From Hypholoma sublateritium FD-334 SS-4 (lineage: Eukaryota > Basidiomycota > Agaricomycetes > Agaricales > Strophariaceae), in assembly GCA_000827495.1 (NCBI GenBank), contig KN817745.1:4827-28121 (forward strand): a stretch of 23,295 bases of DNA. The letters are read 5' to 3'. Positions 1 through 8,800 of the stretch are shown piece after piece (the stretch's first letter is position 1; each line of letters begins with the position of its first letter). Made by a program: the position numbers and the translations under genes. The notes under the pieces are model-generated. The model did no database searches. It saw only the letters and a program-made list of their open reading frames with translations, and was not told where the DNA came from.

Positions 1-159
1 AACGCCGTCCCAGGTGGCGATGGCCGTTACCTCGGCGGCCTGCACGTCGACCTCGACGGTGTGGGCAGCTTTCTGCCATGGCGGCTCGAGAGGCGTTCGA
101 AATGGAAGGGGAAAACGTTGGAAGAGGCGTTCCCCGCGATTCTGCGGGATGATTTGTGA
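1..159 (+). CDS. 3' end of an unidentified protein gene (partial)
   Basis: Frame 1 is open from the window edge to a TGA at 157-159 and gives 52 residues beginning NAVPGGDGRYLGGLHVDLDG and ending in AFPAILRDDL. The composition is protein-like, with balanced charged and hydrophobic residues (for example LPWRLERR and KGKTLEEAF), and differs from the arginine-rich noise of the other frames. The start and any upstream introns lie outside the window. I do not recognise the family, so no function is proposed. Codon use is GC-rich, as in the ATPase genes further right. A short 3' untranslated region presumably follows. Confidence 0.55.
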   Translation, partial: NAVPGGDGRYLGGLHVDLDGVGSFLPWRLERRSKWKGKTLEEAFPAILRDDL

Positions 160-2008
160 GTGATTTATCTGCTTTCCCTTGGCGTGATTTCTGACATGGT
201 ATCCACAGGTAGTTTTTGTAGTGTAATTCGATACAGGTATCCGTTGGAGAATTCACACCCGTCCACATGGCGCGCTAGCGTGAGTCGCGGGTGTCATCAG
301 GCGCCACATGTTCTGATACTTTTTGCGCTTGATAGTTCAACACGTTGACTGCGGCAATACGCACACCCGTCAGCACGGAAGCAGACCAAAGTGAGTTTGT
401 CAATATTGTTGAATACAGCCCAGTATCTAACTACAGGACAACCACAACTACATCATCACACGTCCCGGGTGGAGCGCACATTTAAAAGGCAGGGTGCCGT
501 CGGTGGGAGCGCGAAAGTCAGTGAGAATGCGTGAGTGATGAGTGATGGGTGCCGGTGGGTCTGTGGTGCGTTTGCTGCGTGAAGGTCAGTGTATAGTAAG
601 TAGAAAAGTAAATAAGTGAGTGATGTGTGCGTAGACATGCTGGTATGTAGCTACATAAAGCGTTGAGACCATTGTAGCCTGTCGACACTATTATTCTTGT
701 CTCCCGAAAATATGTCATTACGTTTCGTATAGGCCGTAAGTCTATTACGAATTCCTACTGATAGGAGAGACCGTGTAATGCAAATACAAATTCAATATGT
801 CCACGTCCAGGATAGCTGACGCCTGCTTGGAAAAGTAACATGTGCGACACAACCCCTCCACTCCGCCCAATCCAGCTAACGTGATAAACGCCGGCGCGCA
901 CAAGGAACAATGCTACCCTCTTCAATGAGGAAGGCTTTGGTAAATCTGAGCAGCCTAGCGGCGGCTCGCGGACTGGCCTTTGTGGCAGATGACACTAGCA
1001 GATAGAAAAGGTCCCAGAGATATTCCATAACCGGGTGCCAGCTGGCGACTTTGACACTGGGCCCCAGTTAGCCCCATTTATGGGCTGAAGTTGTTTCTCC
1101 GGTGGCGGGCCGCCAGTGTGGCCCACGCTCCTGACGGAGACGGGCGCGAGAGGGGTCCACAGTGATGCCCGTTGGTGCCTACCGGGCGACGCGAAACCTT
1201 TTCCTACATTAGCGTATCTATACCTGTAAATAGAGTAGACTGTAACTTTCATATACATCGCTACACTGACAAGGACGACATATTAGAATGTCATTGATGT
1301 TTCAACTTCAAATGGAGTATTCAGTCCATAGAAGACAATCTATAAGCAATCCAAAGTGGGAGGTTTCGTTCATTTGGCCGCCGTGGCTGGTACAAACGCG
1401 TATATACATACGTGCATTGGGGGGTGTTTAATTAAAGCACGCGAAGAGATCAGTGAAGCAGAACATGACATACATGTGATCTATTTCTTTACGCCAGTAA
1501 ACTATGCGCGTTTGCAAGCAGACTAGGTAGCCGCAGAATGGGAAACATGGACTCGACCTGCGCATGCACCCACCGCCTCGCGGGCTAGCAACTAGGTGGC
1601 CGCCAGTCGCAGCAACGGCGGTGACTCGGTGCCCGGCCAGGCCGTGGGCGCCACTCGGTTCCGTCGGCGGTGGGTTCCCGCAGCGCCCTATGTTTTGCGA
1701 ACGAGGCACCCCCACGGTGAGAGCGGTGCGCATAGCGTAGCTTTCGCCAACGCGCAGAATCACACGCATGAGTAACGCCCATGGTTTGCCCATGGGGCCC
1801 GAAGGCCCCTGCTTCGCTGGGCTCCAGCCACGCCTACGCTCGGCGTGTCGCGCCGACGCTGGAACTGAGGTCACCGCCGTCGCCCACCTCTGCGGCCACC
1901 AGCACTGGCGCGAGACAGGGCTCTTAACCTCCACCGGTGGCGCACCCACCACACACGCCCAACCGTTGCGTAGACTCGCATAGCCTGTCCATGCCCGCGG
2001 GCTCTATT
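160..2008. other. Gene-poor stretch with GC-rich palindromic patches
   Basis: No convincing coding frame was found; the open frames are short, begin at non-ATG codons or have biased shadow composition. Positions 500-640 are rich in GTGAGTGATG-like words. Two GC-rich patches (about 1020-1200 and 1570-1995) carry many short inverted GGGC/GCCC words related to the dispersed 19-bp palindrome, but I found no exact TGGGC-N9-GCCCA copy here. The region may hold untranslated sequence, promoter DNA or decayed repeats. Confidence 0.5.
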
Positions 2009-2569
2009 CACTGCTGCGAAGCAACAGTTGTTCCGAGAGAAAAACGCATTCAAAACGCAATGATTATGGTTTAAATTGTGTAGATTCAAAAATGATACAT
2101 AATAAATATATATATTCAATCTACACAATTTAAACAAAAATAACGCCGTTTTTGTGGCATTGGTCTATTAGGTAAAATTGTTGGCTCCAGCCATGGGTCG
2201 GTATCTAGGGCCGAAAATGCACTGGATTATCTGCTCGCAGCTGGGAGCCAACAATCGGTCTTGATGAAAAATGATAAAAAATTCGTTTATTTTGGTTTAA
2301 AAGTGCAAATTGAAATGATACATTTGTTGGCTCCTAGCTGTGGGCAGATAATCAAGTGTATTTTTGGCCCTAGATACCGACCCATAGCTGGGAGCCAACA
2401 ATTGTTCCTATAGAAAAATGCAACAAAAACGGAGTTATTTTGGTTTAAATTGTGTAGATTGAAAAATGGTACATAATAAATATCATTTTTCAATTCACAC
2501 AATTTAAACCAAAATCATTCCGTTTTGAATGCGTTTTTCTCTCGGAAAAACTGTTGGGTCCCGGCAGTG
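2009..2569. mobile_element. 561-bp foldback (MITE-like) element with nested inverted repeats
   Basis: The element is one long imperfect inverted repeat. The left end (from CACTGC at 2009) matches the reverse complement of the right end (GCAGTG at 2564-2569); both carry CAACAGTT and TTCCGAGAGAAAAACGCATT. The match continues inward for about 240 bp per arm to a loop of about 70 bp (2256-2327). Each arm holds its own hairpin, GGTTTAAATTGTGTAGATT pairing with AATCTACACAATTTAAAC (2069-2134 and again 2442-2510). Each also holds a ~79-bp unit bounded by TTGTTGGCTCC and GGAGCCAACAA (about 2179-2255 and 2325-2402). There is no coding capacity. It is AT-rich against GC-rich flanks, as expected of an insertion. 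A target-site duplication could not be seen, so the superfamily is not assigned. Confidence 0.75.
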
Positions 2570-2605
2570 CTAGTGCTTGCAGGACATGTGCATATTATGT
2601 AATCA

Positions 2606-2641
2606 GCGTTCGGAGATATCGGCTGGCGACCAGCCGAACGC
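2606..2641. other. Overlapping hairpins
   Basis: GCGTTCGG (2606-2613) pairs with CCGAACGC (2634-2641). Nested inside is a perfect 6-bp stem, GGCTGG-CGA-CCAGCC (2621-2635), which overlaps the outer arm by two bases. It lies just outside the foldback element and ahead of the TATA box at 2779. Function unknown. Confidence 0.5.
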
Positions 2642-2685
2642 CTGTGAAGCCCTGAACAACGCAAAAGCGTGCTGCCCGTGCGTCG

Positions 2686-2704
2686 TGGGCACCACCCGCG
2701 CCCA
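2686..2704 (+). repeat. 19-bp interrupted palindrome, exact copy
   Basis: TGGGCACCACCCGCGCCCA: arms TGGGC/GCCCA with nine bases between. Member of the dispersed family found across the window. It lies about 75 bp upstream of a TATA box. Confidence 0.7.
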
Positions 2705-2778
2705 ACAGGTTGGGCACGGCCACTAGCCAGCGAGTCGACGAGGCGGTGTCTGCCGGTTACGCACCAGTCGTTCCCATT

Positions 2779-2785
2779 TATATAA
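2779..2785 (+). promoter_or_regulatory. TATA box
   Basis: TATATAA, 94 bp upstream of the ATG at 2879. The spacing matches the 80-89 bp between TATA and ATG in the two ATPase genes. Confidence 0.5.
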
Positions 2786-2857
2786 GCCCCGCTGGCGCCC
2801 ATAGCAAGGTAGCACGCTTCCACAGACGAATTCGGCGTGCACGGGCGCAGCTCGCTT

Positions 2858-2876
2858 TGGGCACCGCACGAGCCCA
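2858..2876 (+). repeat. 19-bp interrupted palindrome, exact copy
   Basis: TGGGCACCGCACGAGCCCA ends two bases before the candidate ATG at 2879, so it would lie in the 5' leader of the membrane-protein mRNA. Confidence 0.65.
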
Positions 2877-2878
2877 CG

Positions 2879-3432
2879 ATGGCCGGGGCCGCACGCAAAC
2901 CAGGATCGTCGCGAGCACTGCGGTGGCCGTCAGCACGGGCAGCTTGGCCACCCCTGCGAGCTCGGTCTACGGCCTGCGGGGCGAGCCTCACGCGGACACC
3001 TCGACGACGGACGCGGACGNTATCGCTGTTACTACGGAGCCGGCGAAGCACATNAACGGCGTGCTNACGGCGCCGGCGACGCGCGCGAACTCGAGCGCTA
3101 TCTCAGAAGTGGCAAGTCTCCCCCTCCTCGCGCTCGCGCTCTGCTGGACAGTTGTGCTAATCCTCTCGTTCTCGCTCTCTCTTCTTTCATTCGGGCTCGC
3201 CTATTCACTCTTATCTCTGCGACGTGTGCACGCGTGGATCCAGGAGTCGCTTGCACCCTCGCTGGACGGTATCATCGACGGCGGGCAGCGGGCACTCAAG
3301 GCGCGCGCGGAGGAGCGCGCGAAGGCACGTCCAGGGCAGGCGCAGGCGGCGCTCAATGTGCAGGCTGCGATGGGCGTGGTGCTACTGAGCGTCGCCGCCG
3401 CCGCGGTGTTCTGGAAGGTGAAACCGGAGTAA
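2879..3432 (+). CDS. Small membrane protein, two predicted membrane segments; start or frame unclear
   Basis: The frame ending at TAA 3430-3432 encodes a serine/threonine/alanine-rich region, then a long hydrophobic stretch (about 3108-3212, LALALCWTVVLILSF and onward). An amphipathic basic/acidic segment follows (LRRVHAWIQESLAPSLDG, then KARAEERAKAR), and a second hydrophobic stretch (MGVVLLSVAAAAVF) lies close to the C-terminus. That frame has no ATG upstream. The first ATG after the TATA box (CACGATGGCC, 2879) is in a neighbouring frame, so a one-base error or true frameshift near 2885-2905, or an unseen intron, must join them. Three N positions (3020, 3054, 3066) show local sequence uncertainty. 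Family not recognised. Role inferred only as an integral membrane protein. Confidence 0.45.
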
Positions 3433-3460
3433 TTGAACACACCATGCCAGTGTCCAAAAT

Positions 3461-3556
3461 ACGTGCGACGCCGCCATAAATACAGACCGATATCCTACTA
3501 AACCCACCATCGTTTTGGCGCTATTTTTTGTTGTCTCTATTCTATTTTGTTATATC
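3461..3556 (+). repeat. Direct repeat, copy 1 (~100 bp)
   Basis: Begins ACGTGCGACGCCGCCATAAA and ends near TATTTTGTTATATC. It matches 3766-3869 at most positions, including CATCCTACTAAACCCACCAT versus TATCCTACTAAACCCACCAT. It starts 29 bp after the membrane-protein stop codon, so it probably includes the 3' end of that transcript. Confidence 0.75.
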
Positions 3557-3765
3557 ATGACCTTGATTACGTTTTCTTGGCGTCTAGTTCTTTTCTTCAT
3601 TGTTATGTAGTCTCTTTCGGTTTTACTGCAATGCACTTCGACGTCCATGATTCTATGCTATCTATCGTTTTGCGTCTCCGGTTTTGTCGCGTTAATTAAG
3701 TATCTCGATGACGTTACATAGTTTGATAAAACGGTCCCAATGAGGTCGACTAATTCTCGCTAGAT

Positions 3766-3869
3766 ACGTGCGGCAACGCCGCCATAAATACTCAGACTGA
3801 CATCCTACTAAACCCACCATCGTTTCGGCATTATTTTTTCTTGTCTCCTCTATTCCATTTTGTTATATC
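3766..3869 (+). repeat. Direct repeat, copy 2 (~100 bp)
   Basis: Second copy of the 3461-3556 segment in the same orientation, offset by 305 bp, with small indels (ACGTGCGGCAACGCCGCCAT against ACGTGCGACGCCGCCAT). This fits a local segmental duplication rather than a transposon, since no terminal repeats are visible. Confidence 0.7.
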
Positions 3870-4382
3870 CTGCAGGATTGCGAACTGTGCAGGAGGTGTT
3901 CACACCAATAGCTTTCAGCACTATGTAATTGGTTTATATACAGTGCCAGGTCCTTCTTGACGACAGAGTTAATAGGCGTATACTGTTTCCACACAGCGGC
4001 CCAATATTATCCTACAATAGAAGCACATATATACATATCAAAAAATATACTTCGACTAGCTCGTTACTCATTTTCGTCCTACTCGTCTTGCGGGCGGGGA
4101 GAATAGCGTGATAGGTTTGAGTTCATGGAGCTATTTTCGTTTTGTACAAGGGGGAAAGACATACTCGTTGCTAACAAATTTGCGATTCCCTCTGTCGCAT
4201 GCGGACGGTCGGGTTCATACTGGACGTCCTCGTGGTGCGGAAAGACAGAGCTCTCAGGACGAGGGATCCGACGCCCAAGCTGAATCGCCGTCATTTGATT
4301 AGGTTCCAGCGGGACATGTCCATAGAGGCGCGCCCGCTCGGGGTACCACAGCGAGGGATCGGTGCACCGAAAACGCCAGGCG

Positions 4383-4836
4383 TCATCGTTCTACTTCTCT
4401 TGTGAGACGTGGTTGTGAAGATCCAAAATTACGACCCACCGCGTGAGCTTCAATATACCAATTATGCCTCCGTTGTTCGCGAGTCAGTACCGATCTATTT
4501 GTACTGTCGCAGAGACGCGAAAGGGAGCAGATGAGTCGGTAGAATGCGCAATTGAAAGGTTCGATTATGTCAAAGCAGAGCGCGCGTTGCATGATTATAC
4601 CCTGCTGAACCATTGAATTGGTGGTACAAGAGCCCTAACCATTGACTTACCAAAAGTCTTGAACCTTCATCCAGATAGCAGTGGAGGATGGTGAGGCTAA
4701 CGGGTTCGCCAGCATAGAAGCGTGTGAGCAATTTCGCGAACCCAAAAAAAGGGAGTTCCATTGCGCGCGAAATATCTCCGTGCTCATCAAAGGGAATGTA
4801 ATTGAAAGAAGCCAAGAGTAGGGGATGCGGTGGCAT
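4383..4836 (-). CDS. Probable small two-exon protein gene, function unknown
   Basis: On the minus strand, ATG at 4836 opens a 62-codon exon (4836-4651) reading MPPHPLLLASFNYIPFDEHG and on through FGFAKLLTRFYAGEPVSLTI to LDEGSRLL. A good donor, GTAAGT (4650-4645), follows. The acceptor GTTCAG ends at 4605, giving a 46-bp intron, and exon 2 (4604-4383) reads on in frame as QGIIMQRALCFDIIEPFNCA then FYRLICSLSRLCDSTN to a TGA. Total about 135 residues. The composition looks like a folded protein, not a shadow frame. The C-terminus is uncertain because another intron may follow near 4439. There is no membrane segment or known motif. Family not recognised. Confidence 0.45.
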
Positions 4837-5331
4837 ATTGGGAAAGAAGGGGGAAATGTGCAAGACGAACAAAGAGGGGCTGTTAAATAAATGGACGCAA
4901 CGACGGGGTCGGAGTCATAGGAAGGCGGAAAACATAATATTACGTTGAAGTGTCCGTGAAGTATGTGTGGCAAGCTTCGAATGCGCTAAGGGCGGGTGTG
5001 GACTTATCTGTACAGAACGCGACATAGTGTAAAGCGGAGATCCCCGCCCATCTCCCGATGGGGATTGCTATTTATGTCGCACCCGCGCCGAGTGGATTGT
5101 TCCATATATAATCAGGCTGCGGTGCCGCCCGCCATTGCGCGCGTCATGTACGGGCGTGGGCCCCGCTGCAGCCCACGAGACAGGGGACGTTCCCCGCTTC
5201 CTCGCCGTGCGCTATGGGCGTCAAAGACGCCTTGCCATTGGCCGCTGGCCAGGGGCTCTGCAGCGGAGGGCGACGTTCACGCCCACGCCCATGGGCGGTG
5301 CGCAGCGTCGGTGGGAGTGAGCCGCGCTGGA

Positions 5332-5350
5332 TGGGCACCATTCGCGCCCA
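5332..5350 (+). repeat. 19-bp interrupted palindrome, exact copy (closest to consensus)
   Basis: TGGGCACCATTCGCGCCCA. The central nine bases ACCATTCGC are close to the consensus of the other plus-oriented copies. Confidence 0.7.
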
Positions 5351-5719
5351 CTGCGCACGAGAGCTCCCTGCAGTGCAATTTGCTTCAAAGTTCCGTGAAT
5401 TCAGGTGAGAAAAAAATACGGCGATAGCCGTGTGTGCTGATTGATCGCCGTTGCTAGTAAAGCCGCCCATATGTCGACAATCATTTTCACCTTACCCTTT
5501 AAAGCTCTTTCTTTTCCGTTTTGGTAATATCCCGGCGATCAAAATGTTCTCCGTGCGCTTCTGTTTCAACACGTTGCCCGTTATATGTCTTTTGCCGAAT
5601 GACAGTCGCCATTTTCGTAGAATTTAAGCTCCCTGAACCGCTTATGTTCTGAAACGGACTTGACAGCGAATCGATTATGAGGCGCAGATCATGCTAGTCA
5701 GTGAGTCATCGCGCAATTT

Positions 5720-5728
5720 GTTCGCTTA
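5720..5728 (+). promoter_or_regulatory. Promoter word shared by ATPase genes A and B
   Basis: GTTCGCTTA lies 46 bp upstream of the gene A TATA box; the identical word lies 44 bp upstream of the gene B TATA box (16935-16943). This may be a retained regulatory site of the ancestral promoter. Confidence 0.35.
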
Positions 5729-5765
5729 TCAGAATGGATCCCATACTCGCTTCCACTTCACTGTG

Positions 5766-5773
5766 TATAAATA
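5766..5773 (+). promoter_or_regulatory. TATA box of ATPase gene A
   Basis: TATAAATA, 89 bp upstream of the ATG at 5855. It is followed by CCAACGCTGTG and a pyrimidine-rich stretch, also seen after the TATA box of gene B. Confidence 0.6.
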
Positions 5774-5854
5774 TTCCCCGCCAACGCTGTGCCGATTTCG
5801 TTTTCTGTCCCTTCCCACCACTGTCGTCCCCGCGCCGCCAACAATCCCCACATC

Positions 5855-8800
5855 ATGACTACTCCCATCTCTGCTTGCGTAGCATTCTTGCTCGCGACCC
5901 AGTTTAACGACCGCGTCACGGGTCCCGCCATTACCGTACCGCACCTCCGCGCCTATTTCAAGTTTCCCGGCTTCCCTTCCGAATCTGCGGCCGATCCCAT
6001 CCCTGATGGGCTTACTGCGAAGACCAGCGCGTCCATTCGCCGCATGTGGGACGATATCGAGGAGCGCCCAATCGACCAGCGCCTTCAGTTTTTTCACAAG
6101 CCCACGGGCCACGCCGGCGCCCAAGCCGCATATCGCAAGTGGTTCAAGAACAAGATCAGCACTCCGATGAACGTGGCTCTCGACGAGGAGCTGAGCGACG
6201 TGGGCCCATTACACCACATAGCCCACAACGCAATCAGCGTCAACAGCGGCCCCAACGACAGCGACGCAGACATCTTCGCTACGCCCGTCCCTCTTCCATT
6301 CCCTGCCAGCATTATGTATCAGTCTCAAGCCTGCATGAGAGTAGCCGACGCTTTCGATCCCTATTTCGGAGGAGAAGCCAACAACAACACGCATGTTGCG
6401 GCGGACATTGCCATCCATCGTCTCGTCCGCAACATTTGGAATCGCCACCTCAAAGGATGGCAACGTGCACAGGCGAGCGTTCTGGGAATCGGATCTTCGT
6501 ATGCACGAGCCGCGGAGGAGGAGGACACGCTGTGGTACCAGTTGGTGACGGTAATGAAAGGTCCGTTACTCGTCCCTTGTTGGCCGTAAAATGGTTGACG
6601 TTTATCGTTTGCAGAGATTCACGGTATGGATGAAGTCCCAGTCGACCTCGCAAAGACCGCCCTCACCTTAATTGCGCGCGGGCGAGAGAAGAGTGTGTAC
6701 CTTTCCGGTGCGTCTTGTTCTTCGCAACCCTGTTGTGGGCAACGCTGAAACGACATCGCCGCCTGGTAGAGCTGAAAGCACCCTTGGATGTTTTTTCGAG
6801 CTTGCTGGCCGGCATGGCGGAGACGGTAATGGAGACGCCTTTGGGCGACCTACCCCTGCAAGCGGTGGGGCGACAAACCGATCGACGGAGTAAGTCTTCT
6901 TTTTCGTGGGCACTGTCCGCGTCCGCACCATGCTGACGATGTTGGCCCCCCAGCCGCAGCGGCGCGAGCAGCCGGGTCAAAGAAACGTATTGTGGCAGGC
7001 GCGAACGCCGACGAGGAAGATGTCCTAGCTATGACGGAACTTCTCCGGAGGCATTTCGAAACCCTCAGCCTTGTGACCGGCGACGTCGCCGTCACCCGAG
7101 ACGCCGTGGACGAAGGGCTCGCGGCCATCTCAGCATTCGACGAAGACGGGGACATCGGCGTGAAGACATTTTGGCCGAAATCTAGGACCGAAATGTACGA
7201 CATCTTGGATTTCCCTGAGGGCCGGCCGGTACTGTGGAATAAATACCGCGCCAAGGATTCCGCCATCACAGCATGGGACTCAGGCGAAACCGACGCGACG
7301 AGAGGGGAATTCGATAAGGGCGGTGAACGTATGCGCGCGGAGCCAATCAGCTTGTTCGACCATCAGTTGCATGCAATCGCCGCTTGCGCCGAGGCAATGT
7401 TCATGGATACGCGCAAGACCGACAAAGGCGGCATGCTGATTGCGGACGGCGTCGGGCTTGGGAAGTCAGCGACGTTGTTTGGCGTCATCGCTTTTCTCGG
7501 GCAGGTGCGTGCTTGGCAGGAAGCAGCAAACAAGGCACCCACCGATGGCGAAGTCCTGCAAACACCAAGGGCGCCGCCCGCCCAACTATTTCGCGACGGT
7601 GAGTGTTAACACTCCAGGTCTGTCGGAGCCCGCGACGCCGGCGCCTGCGCACCGCCTCCTTGGGCGTACGACGATCCCAGTGGATTGGGGACAACTGCGC
7701 AGCCACAGGCGCCGTTGGGCTCGCATGTCCAGTTCGCACCCTGTGGTCCCGGGCCCTACCGGCGCCCACGGCAGCAGATATCCCGCGCTGCTCGACACGC
7801 GGGTTTCCCAATAGGCCCACGTCGCCCGGGCGTCTTTCGCGCCCGTCGTGCCTTGATCTGTCCTCAAACGCTGACGTCATTCCTCTGTTACAGCCGCACA
7901 CACAAGAATGTTCATGGGCAACGGGCCCGTTCCGGACCTTCCCAGCCTCTTAATCCTACCTAACAGCCTCGTCGATCAGACCGTCCGCGAGCTGAAGGCT
8001 TTTCAGAAATGGGGATCCGTTAGCGTCGACATCATACCCCCGCAAGCTGAGGCGGCGAGCGACTTCTTGCAACATGGATTTATTCAATCTCGGCCGCCGC
8101 CGATACGCAGAATCGCTGTGATCTCCCACAATGTGAGTGTTATCCGTCTTTCTACCTAAGCGATTTATTCATGCCGGTACCGTTGCAGGCGTTCGCCGCC
8201 CATGTCGCTCGTTTCTTCAAGACGAAGACGGCCGTCAGCACTCCCGATGCCAAGCGGCCAAGGGCTAACGACGTGGGCACGATGACGTCCGTGTTCGACA
8301 TTGACTGGCTGGTTGTGGCCACAGATGAGATCCACGAGCAACGAGGGTCCGCCAACCGTGTCTTCATCGGCCTTTGCCAGCTCCGCCAGTACGGCAAAGT
8401 TCGCTTCTCGATTGGCATGACTGCGACGCCAATTTTGAACAATCCGCGCGTGAGTCTCGCGTCCAAACGCCTGGCCGAACCCCACTCAGCCTTGCTAATG
8501 TTTTGCATAGGACATTCACAACATCGGACGCATGCTTGGCATTGCTGGCCTTTGCGGCGAGGAAGGCAAAGAGCTTGAGCGCAAGCACAATCGGGAGTTC
8601 GCGCAAGCGAACAAGTTGACCACCCCTGCTCAGAAGAGCAACCGCTTGGACAAGTTCCAGGAAGGCCTCCGGACGGGAAACGCGGAACTGGAGCCGAATC
8701 TCGCCGCCGCACGCCGATATCAATCCGTGCGTGAAATCAAGAAATTCTTCGCGGGNCACCTCATTCGACGCACAATCACGTCCAAACTTGTGAACGACCA

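Larger units (their letters stand above)
2570..2878. other. Presumed promoter/leader region of the membrane-protein gene
   Basis: This gap holds a compound hairpin (2606-2641), two exact 19-bp TGGGC-N9-GCCCA palindromes (2686-2704 and 2858-2876) and a TATA box (2779-2785). No other coding sequence is supported. Confidence 0.5.
3433..4382. other. Intergenic region with a direct repeat
   Basis: Apart from the two ~100-bp repeat copies nothing coding is supported. The DNA is AT-richer than the flanks, and open frames are under 72 codons and unconvincing. The right part (4079-4382) may contain the 3' end of the minus-strand gene if that gene has a third exon. Confidence 0.45.
4837..5765. other. 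Intergenic region between divergent genes, with palindrome-rich patch
   Basis: Separates the minus-strand gene from ATPase gene A. Positions 5000-5430 are GC-rich, contain a possible TATA (TATATAA, about 5104-5110) and many GGGC/GCCC inverted words, including one exact 19-bp palindrome. A 143-codon frame there (4996-5427) has erratic arginine-, proline- and alanine-rich composition and I do not accept it as a gene. The AT-richer part 5470-5760 is presumed promoter of gene A. Confidence 0.45.

Noticed and set aside
1428..1952. A 174-codon minus-strand open frame
   Set aside because: Composition is biased toward glycine, proline and arginine and it overlaps the GC-rich palindromic patch. No domain or splice pattern was seen.
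2009..2569. Assigning the foldback element to the CACTA or hAT superfamily from its CACTGC ends
   Set aside because: No clear target-site duplication was found at the flanks (CTATT on the left, CTAGT on the right), and no transposase is present.
4996..5427. A 143-codon plus-strand open frame as a gene
   Set aside because: Composition is erratic and rich in arginine, proline and alanine, and the frame follows GC-rich palindromic DNA. No motif or exon structure supports it.
6046..6633. A 195-codon plus frame over gene A exon 1
   Set aside because: Arginine/serine/histidine-rich shadow of the correct frame, which is conserved in gene B.
7603..7963. Open frames inside intron 4 of gene A as coding exons
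   Set aside because: Comparison with gene B shows GTGAGT donors at the same codon in both genes and acceptors followed by matching exon 5. The intervening sequences do not align as protein.
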